Source of the DNA: Begonia masoniana
Lineage: Eukaryota > Streptophyta > Magnoliopsida > Cucurbitales > Begoniaceae
Assembly (NCBI GenBank): GCA_022432975.1
Contig: CM039505.1
Span: 50,365,897-50,429,896 of the forward strand
Direction: 5' to 3'
Length of the DNA stretch: 64,000 bases
Shown: positions 10,799 through 21,665 of the stretch, piece by piece
Position numbering within the stretch: the stretch's first letter is position 1
Layout of the letters: each line of letters opens with the position of its first letter
Translations under genes and position numbers: made by a program
The notes under the pieces: model-generated
Told to the model about the DNA's origin: nothing
Database searches by the model: none
What the model saw: the letters and a program-made list of their open reading frames with translations, nothing else

Positions 10799-11957
10799 TT
10801 AAAATTTCAAGATGTTAGTCCTAATATGATCACAAAATATTTCGTGATTTTTTTTTTGTTGATCAGTCATATACAACGTATCCATAATGAGATAATCCAT
10901 GTACTCTGTTATTCTCTTATCTTCCGTCTTTTTAGTTTCAATCTCCACTAATTTCTCCAATGCGGCTGCTTTTCGAAATTGAGTTTCCAAATACTCAGCA
11001 GACTCATCTTTTTTTTTCCTTTCCCTTAGCCTTTCTTTTGGCTACCTTTTGGACAATTGGCCGCACTTCATGTACTTCATTGTCACTCTTCTCTAGATTA
11101 GATGACGAAGTGTATGCCCCTGATTCGGAAACTTTTGTTCTTTTAGAGTCCTCTTGCTAATATGAAGTATTCCATTTCGGCTCATCGTTTAACATCTTCC
11201 AGCAGTAGTGAAACATAAAATGAGAGCCACCATTTTCAGATTTATACAGTTGGTGGGCATGCTTCATAATTTGGTCATCAGACCACCCACTATGGCGTGC
11301 TCGTTGAACTCGTTGGTAACAACCATTGAAAAGTAGTACCTTATGATTTATCTTGTTCCAATGGTCCTTGCATTGATTCCATGTTCTGCTTGGCCCATCT
11401 TCGCATTTTTCGTTGAAGTAATCAGCAATGCGGTCCCAAAAGCATGCTGTTGTTTGGTCAATGTCAACCACAGAATCCTTAGATGTATTGAGTCATCCGC
11501 TTATTAGAAGTAGATTTGCTGCTTCACTCCACCTCATTTTTTGTTTAGATTTTTGAGGTTTATTCTCTTCAACAATTTGAGGCGCATTCTGTAACTCGTC
11601 TCCACTGCGTCCAGGTCGGGATTCAGAAGCAGAGGTGAATGGTGTTCGGTGTCAGGGAGGTGAACCAAATGGTGCTGAATTTGCAAAAGTGACAAATAGC
11701 GAATACTGGGACGTCTTAAAGGAACTCAAATTTGGGTTTTGAAATGGTGGAAATGGATAATTTTAAAATTTTGAAAGTTTGACGGTACTTGATGATATTG
11801 AAAATGTGGAATTTGGGAATTTGGAAAACTTTGGGATAATTAATTTAAATGGATTTTGATGTATTGAGTAAGGGATATTTGAAGAACTTTGGGAAAATTG
11901 AAAAAATAGATTCTGATAATTTGAGTGATTGAAATTTGAAGAGTTATCAGAATCCAT
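10799..11957 (-). pseudogene. Harbinger ORF1-type Myb/SANT-like DNA-binding protein, broken
   Basis: Reading right to left: an Asn/Ser-rich N-terminus (11957-11763), a Trp-rich trihelix-like region (MRWSEAANLLLISG near 11500-11540, then ACFWDRIADYF and RTWNQCKDHWNKIN at 11471-11157) and a charged C-terminus (10990-10799). This is the pattern of plant proteins mislabelled glutathione S-transferase T3-like, which accompany Harbinger transposases. A TGA stands where a Trp codon is expected near 11493, a TAG ends the middle part near 11157, and the pieces fall in different frames. It is non-functional as it stands. Confidence 0.7.
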
Positions 11958-12282
11958 TTGTATATAAATATGAGGAAAAATGAGAAGGAAATTGTGAAGA
12001 AATTGTAGGAAATTGTGAAGGAAAAATGAGAAGAAAATATGAATTTGGACAACAAATGTTTGTATTTATAGATAGAAAATGTGAGAATATATAAAATAAT
12101 AATTTTTTTCAATTTTTAGCCGTTGAGCAACGGTGCAATTTTTTTGTGTGACTCACATGCTTCAATTTGTATCAAACAAAACAGTACAATCTAAATAAAA
12201 TATAATGTTTAATCTAATTAAACTAGATAAACAAACAAATAAAATTTTTTTAAAAAACTATTTCACACTCCTAGTCTGCGTG

Positions 12283-12385
12283 GCTCAAGGGTTGCTAAAG
12301 CAACCCTTGAGCAACGATCGTTGCTCTCCAACGAGGATAGCAACGATCGTTGCCGTTGCTTGTCAGAGCAACTCTGACAAGCAAC
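12283..12385. repeat. Cluster of perfect palindromes near the Harbinger-like end
   Basis: Four structures stand close together: 14-bp arms with a 2-nt loop at 12283-12312, a 14-bp palindrome GCAACGATCGTTGC at 12311-12324, the same palindrome at 12340-12353, and 14-bp arms with a 3-nt loop at 12355-12385. They probably belong to the element's subterminal region or a small nested foldback element. Confidence 0.85.
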
Positions 12386-12768
12386 CAAGATAGAAACTCC
12401 GTTGGAGGTGCCTTAAGTACTCTAACCGGCAGAGTTCGTTAAGAGTTATGATTCTTAGATCGAACAGTCTGTTATAATTATTCGTTTTTTCTCTCAGCTT
12501 CTTAGGTCGAACAGTTTGTTGTAATTATCCTCTCTCTCGGTAACTCCGAGAACGCAAAGAGTTAGATTTTTTTGTGGAGAATAATACTATAGAGTAAGAG
12601 TGGACAATATTTCAATATACAGTCTTCACATATCAAACTAATACTGATAAATATCACAAAGAATCATAGAAGTAAATTCACTAGGTTGATTTCTCCACTC
12701 CATGAAATATTAGAGTATACTTGAAGTTTAACGCAGAAAACTTATATCTTGAAGAACAAAAATTAAAA

Positions 12769-15443
12769 TCAAAGCAAAGGAAGATCAAGTTTTCCAGCAA
12801 AAGGAGTACTGATGGAGCCAATCCAAAGAACTCCATCTCTCTCTTCAACCTCAGCAATAGACCTCCATTTTCTGCCATCTTTATCTTCAACAATCTGCAG
12901 AATCTCTCCTTCTTCACTAACCCTAATTCCCATCCCCCCACTCCTCCGCCATTTCCCCACCAAACCATAAGCTTTCATCAAGCTGAAAGGACAGGCTTTG
13001 ACCAGAGCTTTCCCCACCCATGGATACGAAAAAACCAGCCGAAGAAACCCACTTTTTCTCCCATGGATTCCCACCCAAAAACCTCCTCTAGGGCTTCTTT
13101 TTATGTTGTCTGGAAAACCTGGAACGTTCATAAAAACCTCCATTTTCCCTGCTTTAGGTTTCTTTAACCAGTACTTGAGAATTCTGCAGTTTGATGTCTC
13201 CGCCAGAAGGAGAAAGTCGCCATTTTTGCTGAGGGAAACTCCGTTTGGAAAGGAGAGGTTTGTTAGAAGAACTTCGACTTGTTTGGTTTGTGGGTCGTAC
13301 TTCATTAATCTTCCTGTTTTATCTCCGCTTAATATTGCAGAGACGTAGTCCCTGCAATCACTCAATAAAAACCCTAGATCAGAATTAACATTTTCATTTT
13401 GTTATTCAATTATTATTATTATTATTTTAAAGATAATTATCAAACTCAACCTTAAATTAAGATGATATTTCAATTAGATCTTTTAATTTCATCAATTGAC
13501 GGTTTGAGTTGTTATCAATGGATACTGTGTCGTTTAACTCTGTTAAACTACCCGTTGACGTCTATTGATTCACTTTATTTAGATAATTATCCTATTTTTA
13601 GTCATTAAACCTAAACGATAAAATGATCTACAACAATACTATATTTGCTTTCAAAACTATCTATAATTTTCCTTATTTCCAATTTATTTCATATTTTTAA
13701 TTTTATCACCACGAAAATTTTTATAATTTTATTTAAAAATAAAGTTGATTAATGTAAGGATTTGATCAAAATATTTAAATATTAAAAAAATAATGTTAGG
13801 TTTACTCTCTAATTATATTATTTTAAAATAAATTATTGATATGTCAAATAATAATTAGCACAATTAAAATAAAATTAATGTAATATATCATCTATTTATA
13901 ATTTATTATATTAATTATATTATTATTTGATGCGTTAAAGAATTTTTAAAAAAATTAAAATAAGAGAATAAAAATAGGAAAATTGAGAATAATATAATTG
14001 AAAATGAGATGGAATATACCTTCTTTGGTAGAGAGAAGTGCTGTCAGAGAAATAGACAGCAGTGCCACGTGGATCAATATCGAGGCTGTTGGTGAATCTA
14101 AAGGGTATTCCTTGAGCCTCTGTCGCAACCCTTTTAGTCAAACCACCTTGAGGCCCCACCACTAGCAATCCCATGTACGCGTCAGCAACATACAGCTCCC
14201 CACTTTTCTCCTCAAACCCTAACCCTAGTGGTCTCCCACAGACCTCCTCCGTCTGATGGTGATCATGCGGCCCCTCGCATCCTTCCCTACTCACAAAATT
14301 AACCCTTTGATTATACCCTTAAACTCCCAGTTTGGTTTTATAGTTTTAAATGCAAGTTGTTCAATCGAACTAAATCTTGATGGAATAAGGCCCAAATCTC
14401 GGTTCAAACTCTGTCTTGTCACGGCTCAAAGAGAACCGATGGTGTGGTCTGGTTCAACTCTAAAACTAGACCGAATCCTCTCACTCCCACTCTGAACTTC
14501 TTGGGAAGATGACCTAACATTTGGAGAACATGCAGTCTCATGCAAGAGGCAGTCACAACTTTCAAGAACTCATAAATGGATAGATTTGATAGCTTAGGTT
14601 GTAACCCAAACACTAGCTTCATTTAATGTGCCATGCATTCGGTAGCACATCTCTAGAAATTAGGTTTCATTTGGATGAGAGAGAGAGAGAGATAGGGAAA
14701 GCCAGAAATTAGGTTTCATTTGGTGGAGAGAGAAAGGAGAGAGACAGAGATATTTGGTACATGATTAAAACACCTCAACTTGCTCTTATTCCTTATCTAC
14801 AACCTACATTTCAAGACAAGAACAGCACAAAAGGCAATAACCTAACACGTGTGTAGAATATCACACTCACAATTACTACCCTAACTGTGTATTTTATTAA
14901 AACAAATTCCAACTTTTGACGGGATACAATAATTGAAACCACAACATTTGATTACTCAATTAATTACCGAATTACCATACAAATTTCCAAGTTTTTCTGT
15001 TGTTTTAGGTTAAGAATATGGAGATATACCTGATGATATAGGATACATCAGTGTAAAATATGATATTTTTTCAGAGTAAATTAATCATAAATTTTTTACA
15101 TAATATAAAAATAATTTTTTATTTAAAAAAGTAATATTTTTGTCTTAGAGAGATCAGAATTTCACCTGAATGCCGAGGTGACGGCGAAATCAATCCAACG
15201 GCTTTCATTTCGAAGCCATTTGATAATCCGGCCATCTGAGATTCCGGTGTAAGGACCTTCACCTGAAGGGTCAAACGCAAAGCTTTCCGGCCCAACCCCA
15301 CCTCCAATCGGAACGGTTTCCGCTTCCTCGAAACCATACCCACCCCCAACAGCCGCCGGAGACCAAAGCTCGGAGTTTTTAACGGCCAGAAATGCCGAGA
15401 AAAGAATAAAAAGGATGGCGGACAATGATAACTTCAAACCCAT
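12769..15443 (-). CDS. Strictosidine synthase-like protein (gene A1), 3 exons, 375 aa
   Basis: Exons on the minus strand are 15166-15443, 14020-14286 and 12769-13351, with GT...AG introns of 879 and 668 bp, both in phase 2; the sum is 1128 nt with TGA stop. The protein begins with a hydrophobic signal-like segment (about residues 1-22). It then has the SSL hallmarks GPESFAFDPSGEGPYTG, CGRPLG, YVADAYMGLLVVGPQGG, a QRRD exon junction, SGDKTGRLMKYDP and PGFPDNIKRSPRGGFW. These build a six-bladed beta-propeller (Str_synth family) that enters the secretory pathway. The CEGPHD segment after the first intron resembles the SSL group nearest true strictosidine synthase. The region aligned to the catalytic Glu of that enzyme (SIAEVEERDG) seems to have Ala there, so a Pictet-Spengler activity is unlikely; that alignment is mine, by eye. 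Confidence 0.88.
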
Positions 15444-15562
15444 GAGTGTTTAGAGAAAGAAGAAAGAGAAATACGGACTGGATTTGTGGGGTATGAGTAA
15501 AATACGCATACACAGACACGTTAAGGTGTTATGCAATAATAGAATTAGGTCACCGAGGACGA

Positions 15563-15570
15563 ATTTATAG
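15563..15570 (-). promoter_or_regulatory. Probable TATA box of SSL gene A1
   Basis: TATAAATT on the minus strand lies about 120 bp upstream of the ATG at 15443, a normal plant distance. The equivalent box is kept at about 43752-43759 in front of gene B1. Confidence 0.55.
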
Positions 15571-16157
15571 GCATTCCATATGGGGTTCATAAGAACAGTC
15601 TAAAATATTTGCATGCTGTAGCAAATTATCTGACATTCTTCTTGTTTTTTTTTTCGAAAATTTTAAGGAAATAATAACATTTGTACGCTAATTTTATACT
15701 CTAATTTCACGTCATAACATGACAATTTACGTGTCATTTCTATTATTGATGGATTATTTTGACATAATATAAATATATCAAATAACATATTACATTAATT
15801 AATGAGCAAATGACATCTAAGTGTCTGATTAAAGTATAAATTATAATGTAAACGTAACATTACTCGATCATATTTGATGAGTATATATCGTGCTACTCAG
15901 GTGGGGATGTTTGTCTTGTTAATTTTCTATTTTCCATCTTACTGTAGCTTTCTTTTTTTAGTGATCAAACAAACACTTGATGACGGGTAAAATTATTACA
16001 CAAGCATTTTTTGCCATTGGTCCAAAAGCAATTACCAAACGGAAGCCTATGTCGGGTCGATAGCAAAACCCTAAATTTTGATTACAAATTCAGAAGGGGT
16101 GGTTTCAACAAATTGCAGAAAAGAGGAAAGCATAACAAGCACTAGCCATTTTCCCAA

Positions 16158-19100
16158 TCAAACACCATAAACACCAACAAAAGGCATAAGCACAGATCCA
16201 ATCCAGAGCTTTCCATCTTTTTCTTCAACTTCACTGATAAATCTTAACTTCTTTCCTTCAAAATCCTCCAAGACTTCCAAGATTTCCCCTTCTTCACTCA
16301 ACTTAATGGCACTTGCATGAGGCTTCAACCCTATGAAAGGGTATGAATTTGCTTAAAACTCAGTGGAAGCTTTAGCAATGTCTTTCCGACCAAAGAATTT
16401 GTCGTTAACCATTTCGAAAACGGAACCCTTTTCGCGTGCAAAGCCACCCAGAATTCTCCTCTCGGGCTTCTCCTGATATTGTCCGGATATCCCGGGATTT
16501 CGGCAAAAACGTCTACTTTTCCGGCGTTCGATCCTTTTAGCCAGAGTCGGAGAATCCGGCAAGAAGTGGTCTCGGCTACAAGCACGAAGCACTTGTCTTT
16601 ACTTAAGGCTACTCCATTTGCAAAGGCAATACCTTCGATTAAGACTTTAACTTCTTTGGTTGATTTGTCATATTTGAGTAACCTTCCTGTTTTGTCACCA
16701 CTCAAGAGTGATGACATGAACTGTCTGCAAACCAAAAATATACAGAAATATTTCCAAAAGATACATGAGTGTGTAAAGGCAAAATCTTAAAAAAGTAAAT
16801 TCGAAGGTAACTTACATAGAATGTGGAAGAAAATTAGTCCAGTGGTTATAGGGCAAAGTGCAATTTACCCCATGAACATAGAAGTCATTTGACAACTTAT
16901 ACTCAAAACTATTTTTTTTTTTTTTAGAAAAACTGATTTTGTATTTTCAGTCGTCATCAGAGCATATCTACCTTTATAAAATTTATCTAACGTCTCACGT
17001 TTTTGCCTGTAATGGTTATTTTGACCCACACAAGTTATCTTAACTCACTTGATTTCATGTATACATTCAATTTTGTACTTGATTTTGAATACAAACCTCA
17101 ACTAAATTGTCTCTAGTCTTAGAAACCACTTGTTATATAAGTAAAGTACCAAGATAGACTAAAATTATCATTACAAGCAAAAAACATAAGACATTTGATA
17201 AATTTTATCTAGCATAAGTCGTTTTGCTAATAACCCAAAATACAATGACAGTTTTGCTAAAAGTAACAGTTTAGGGTAATAATTGTCCCTGATCCTCAAG
17301 TTCAGAGGCTAAATTGCACTTCATTCTTGATTATGTTTACGAGTTTTAGCAAATGTATTTATGATCATTATGATACTTTGTTATCCGTTCAGCCATTCTT
17401 CTAACCCCGAAACTTCCTAGCTTTATGTTATTGAGATTTACAGACATTATAGTCTCTTTATATTTAGGTGTCTCGTAATTCAATAATTTCATACTTTTAT
17501 CTTATTTGACACGTATAAGCCGTCCTATATGTGAAACTATTATGCATCAAATTAAGTTCTATTTGCTGATTATTGAAGATCCCATGTAATTTTATCTTTG
17601 TTTTTGTCCCTCTCTCTCCAGCTGTTATTTCTGATCTTCCTAACTTATCCACTAAACATTCCTAATCCAAATATCTAATTTTCATTTTTTCTCAGAGTTT
17701 TCAACTTCTATTTCCCATAATAATTGAAGAAAGAATCAGGAATTTCAGTTTTCATTTGAATTACCTTCGCTGGAAGTTTGTACTTGTGTCCGTAAAGTAT
17801 ATAACGTCTTCGTCCTCGTCAATGTCCATATCATTTGTGAAGAGAAGTGGCCTGCCTTCAAATGTGGTGACCACTTTAGTCGCCAAACCTCCGGCCGGTC
17901 CCACAACTTGTAGACCGAGATATGCATCAGCGATATAGAGATCTCCAGTATTCTTGTCGAACCGTATTCCTAATGGTCTCCCACATACGTGCTCCAACTC
18001 TGGCGCGAATGGGCGAACACACTCCTTCCTTAAGAAAATATATAACAAAAAGAAATAATTCATATTGTCAAGAAATGTGTAGATAATTATATTATTTTCC
18101 ACTCATAATGTTAAACTTTTTGAGATTGTTAGTGATTAATCATGGTCTTAGAGCTAGATGTCCTAAATTTCAGCATCGACATATTCAAAATCAACCCCGT
18201 TAAAAATCACATGTAAGGATCGATAAAAGAATTTAGCGTACGCACGATGAAGAATGCGAAGAAATGTATTATTCTGAATCCAAAAGTTTAAGTTTTTGAA
18301 ACTGTCGGTAATTTATCATAATTAAACTATATAACAACTTCAGTCGGCGAAAATAACACAAGTTAAAGAGTATACTAACTAAACAAGATCGAAATGATGC
18401 TGCAGATTTGAACTGTCAAGATGAATATGGTGGGTATTCTGAAGCATCTGGATGGGTTCACGATTGAGGGGAGAATTGGAATAATGAAATTTTTTGAAGG
18501 GAATGGTATACTTTCCAATGTTGTAGCTCACTTTTACACAATTGTTTGAAAGAGAATAATTGTAAAACTATGCATGAAATGCCGGATAATTAGTAAAGAA
18601 CATCTCTGTTATGTATGTTTTTCAGGACTTATTGTGAATAAAAGAAGGATATATATGCAATGTTCTATAAGAATGACTGAAAAACAAGTAGATCCTCGAA
18701 GAATTACAGAAAATCCATGAAAACCAGTAGAAATTTCCCATAAAACAATGTAAAAAAGAAGGCTTCAAGCCCGACAAATCAAATCATCTTCAGCTCAAAA
18801 TCCACAAAAGTATCCTCTTATTCATCTTTACCTTCGAAACCCATAAATCCATCTATCTGTCTTCACCCTCAGAACTTCCAATTCAAGAAATGCACAATAA
18901 AAAACCTATAAATCTCCGAATTAAAAACAGCATCCAGCGAAAGTAGAGAATACCTCTGAGCGGTAGTGACGGCGAACTCAGTCCATCCCCGACCATCTCC
19001 TTCCCATTTAAGAATCCGGCCATCTGCCACGCCAGTATACGGCCCTTCTCCATTGGAATCAAAAGCCAGACTCTCTGGTCCGACCGCTCCATTTACAGAG

Positions 19101-19249
19101 ACCAGTTCAGCAGCTTGGAGATTGTCAATGGCACCAGGTATTTGGGTATGCACGAATCCGAGAGAGACTAGAATGGGGTGCGTGAAAGAAGAGATGATGG
19201 AGAAGACGACTGCAAGAACGGCAGCAGTGAAAGCAAGCTTTGAATTCAT
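16158..19249 (-). pseudogene. Strictosidine synthase-like SSL10-type gene A2, frameshifted in exon 3
   Basis: Exons are 18954-19249, 17765-18028 and 16158-16724 (introns 925 and 1040 bp, phase 2). The start at 19249 (MNSKLAFTAAVL) gives a signal-anchor-like N-terminus; an upstream in-frame ATG at 19372 is unlikely. CVRPFAPELEHVCGRPLG, YIADAYLGLQVVGPAGG and FANGVALSKD mark the SSL10-type. Near 16335 the run AAAA of the paralogue B2 is AAA here, which shifts the frame and stops at 16331, losing about 55 C-terminal residues of the last propeller blade. The rest is almost identical to B2. It may be a real recent null allele or a homopolymer sequencing error. Confidence 0.8.
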
Positions 19250-19357
19250 CGGCAGCAATTTTCTTTGAAGAACTCGATGAGTGTCCGAAAATAATATGCA
19301 GAAGTCGTTCGGTGAACACTGAAGACTGAAGTGGGTAGGAACTAGGATTTTTAGGTG

Positions 19358-19363
19358 CACGTG
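19358..19363. promoter_or_regulatory. G-box CACGTG upstream of SSL gene A2
   Basis: A palindromic CACGTG lies about 109 bp upstream of the A2 start codon and is conserved at 47558-47563 before B2. G-boxes bind bHLH/bZIP factors in plant promoters; its role here is inferred only from position. Confidence 0.45.
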
Positions 19364-20054
19364 ATTTTTCAAGTTTGAAAAAATTGACTTTTATTTTTAT
19401 TTTTTATTTTCCAATTAAAATTTCAAAAATAGAATTAAAAATAATAATAACAAACAACTAAAATTTATTTAAATTATTTATAATTTATCAACTTTAATTA
19501 CATTAATTAATGAGTATCAGGAAGATAGATAAAAAATTGTCACGCAATTTTTTTTTGGTTAAATTTAATGATAATAAAAAATTAAAAATAATTTAAAATA
19601 AAATTAAAAGTAAGGACCTTTAACTAAAAAATTAAACTTTAAAAACTAAAATTATGTATTTCCCTAAAATAATATATGATGTTTCTTATAAATATTAAAT
19701 ATAAGTCTTAAGCTTTGGTGAGTCTAAAATTGTTGGGCTTGATCTTCCATTTTTGTGAAGTGCAATTTAATAATAATGGGCCTATGAAACTACAACTCTT
19801 CAAAGGTCGAACTTTAGGTGAAAAAATAATCTCTCTGTTTTTTTTTTTTTTTTTTTTGCTCTTTTAATATAAAGTTATTTGTGAAAGAAATCAATAGATG
19901 ATACGTTATCCTAGCTCGACCTTGGGTCGAAATTTTATTATTTCAATATGTTCGGGCCTTGTATGCCCCGTCTTTACACCAAATCTAGACTAAATTTTAA
20001 ATGGAGGGTCGTTACTGGCAAGACCACCAACAGCCGCAACCTCATTAGGCTTGG

Positions 20055-21025
20055 GTCTGCTTTGTTTACAATTTATTGTAATTTTATTTACTTATTTTAT
20101 AAAACATTATAAAAAATCATACAATGGTTAGAAAATATCACGAAATTTCAGATTATCTAAATTCCATGATATGTGGCAAATGTGGTAAAATTTCAAATAA
20201 ATTGAATCGGTTTTTATATTTTTTAAAATTAATTCAATCAGTTTCGACTTTCATTCCTTAATTTTAAAAAATAGCAAAAAATATCCAATTTACTTAAACA
20301 TTTTACAACATGTCACCCAAACATAAGGAGATAATCTCAAAAAAATTTGACCGTGATTTTATAAAATTTATATGATTTATTATACTATCTTATATAACTA
20401 AGGTAAATAAAATACAATAAATCATAAAAATGTTTGTAAAATTACGAAAGACTTTGCACAATCTTCTATGATATAGTGAACATGTGTAAAATTTCAGTAG
20501 TAGTAATGAAATACGTTTGGATTTTTTTAAAAATTCCTTATTTTTGTAAATAGAAATTTAACGGAATTGTGACGGAAAGTCAAACCGATAACAGATCATA
20601 TTACATGATTCGGTTGTCGGTTTTTTTTTTAGTACAGAGGGAACTACGTACAAATTACGGGTATAGTATCGATTAAAATCGATAATTTCCTTAAAAAAAA
20701 ACCTAAAAACTATCACCTACAATAGGACTGGGGCAAAGACCACGTGACACAATAAAAACGGCTAGTGAATTGCGGCTGGACACAACTGCTCATCTAATGG
20801 GGGTTGAGAGTCGTAACCGGTTGGGAACGTGGTGAAGTAGGCGGAGACGATGGTGAGTGCTTCGCCGCTCTCCTAATGTCTTTTCTCTCTCAGAATCGAA
20901 CACTCCGATTTTCAAATTTCTTCGTGTTTTAACTTCTCTAAATCTCCATCTGCGTAGAAAGCAATTGCAGTGTCAAAGCACGAGAAAGTAGTAGGAATAC
21001 TGAATGGAGTTAAAAGATTTGTCTC
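20055..21025. other. Unassigned AT-rich DNA before the scaffold gap
   Basis: No convincing coding region. A GC-richer stretch at about 20750-20960, with pyrimidine-rich TCTCTCTCAG, could be a 5' UTR or first exon of a gene lost in the gap, but nothing identifies it. Confidence 0.4.
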
Positions 21026-21125
21026 NNNNNNNNNNNNNNNNNNNNNNNNNNNNNNNNNNNNNNNNNNNNNNNNNNNNNNNNNNNNNNNNNNNNNNNNNNN
21101 NNNNNNNNNNNNNNNNNNNNNNNNN
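21026..21125. other. Assembly gap, 100 N
   Basis: Exactly 100 N, the usual placeholder for a gap of unknown length. Order and distance across it are therefore not proven by the sequence. Confidence 0.98.
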
Positions 21126-21159
21126 GACATAGGAATTGCACTAGCAATTATTTGTTGCG

Positions 21160-21665
21160 CAAAACTTTGATGGAGACTCCAAAATCAGTACGGCCTTCCT
21201 CATAAAGCCAAGGTAAGCGGTAATCACTCTGGTGCCTAATGGCAGTGATGGATCACGCCAACATTTGAAGAGGACACATGAAATACGTCGTGGATACTTT
21301 CAAGAAGCGGAAAGTTGTAGTCTATACGCCATCCCGCTTCTCTTCAGAAAATAGGAAAGGACCCCACATAACGAGGGTTTAAATTGCCCCTCCTTACAAA
21401 TTCGCAACGCCTTTTAAAACGGAGAAACTTTAAGAGAACCTCATCACATTTCGAACTCTAGAGATCTCGTCTCGTGGCAGCAAGGCTCTCTGTCTGCTCT
21501 GAGACTCTATTATGTTGTTGAGTACGGCAATTTTCTCTGCCGTTTGCGACAGAATCTATGGACCACCCCGAGCGGCTCGCCAAACCTAGTCCTTCAATAC
21601 AGTGGAGTCTACACTTCGACCTATATAAGGCTCATACGGAGCCATACATGGTAGCTAGAAGCTGT
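21160..21665 (-). pseudogene. Ty3-gypsy integrase C-terminal relic
   Basis: Translating the minus strand in shifting frames gives pieces matching the gypsy pol order: YGSV-ALYRSKCR (near 21640), SLAATRRDL (near 21480), VLLKVSPF (near 21430) and MAYRLQLSAS followed by IHDVFHVS-like residues (near 21330-21290). Several stops and frameshifts are present. It is an old fragment with no LTRs recognised around it. Confidence 0.75.

Larger units (their letters stand above)
10688..12413 (-). mobile_element. PIF/Harbinger-like DNA transposon remnant
   Basis: The segment holds a decayed Myb/SANT-like ORF1 on the minus strand and ends at about 12412 with GGCACCTCCAACGGAG (minus strand), next to TTA/TAA, the usual PIF/Harbinger target duplication. 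The left end was disrupted by the Sirevirus insertion at 10687. No transposase (DDE) gene is in the remaining part. The call rests on ORF1 type and end sequence, so the family is an inference. Confidence 0.6.
12414..20054 (-). repeat. Segmental duplication block A (SSL gene pair)
   Basis: This 7.6-kb segment matches 40599-48544 in the same orientation through exons, introns and spacers, with scattered substitutions and indels. The first bases (12414-12427) match the end of the copia LTR that borders block B. The match ends abruptly after CCTCATTAG(G/A)CTTGG at 20054/48544. Block B has about 330 bp extra at roughly 48016-48342. Confidence 0.92.

Noticed and set aside
12998..13348. Plus-strand ORFs over SSL exons (also at 41182-41532 and 18966-19268)
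   Set aside because: Antisense shadows of well-supported SSL exons.
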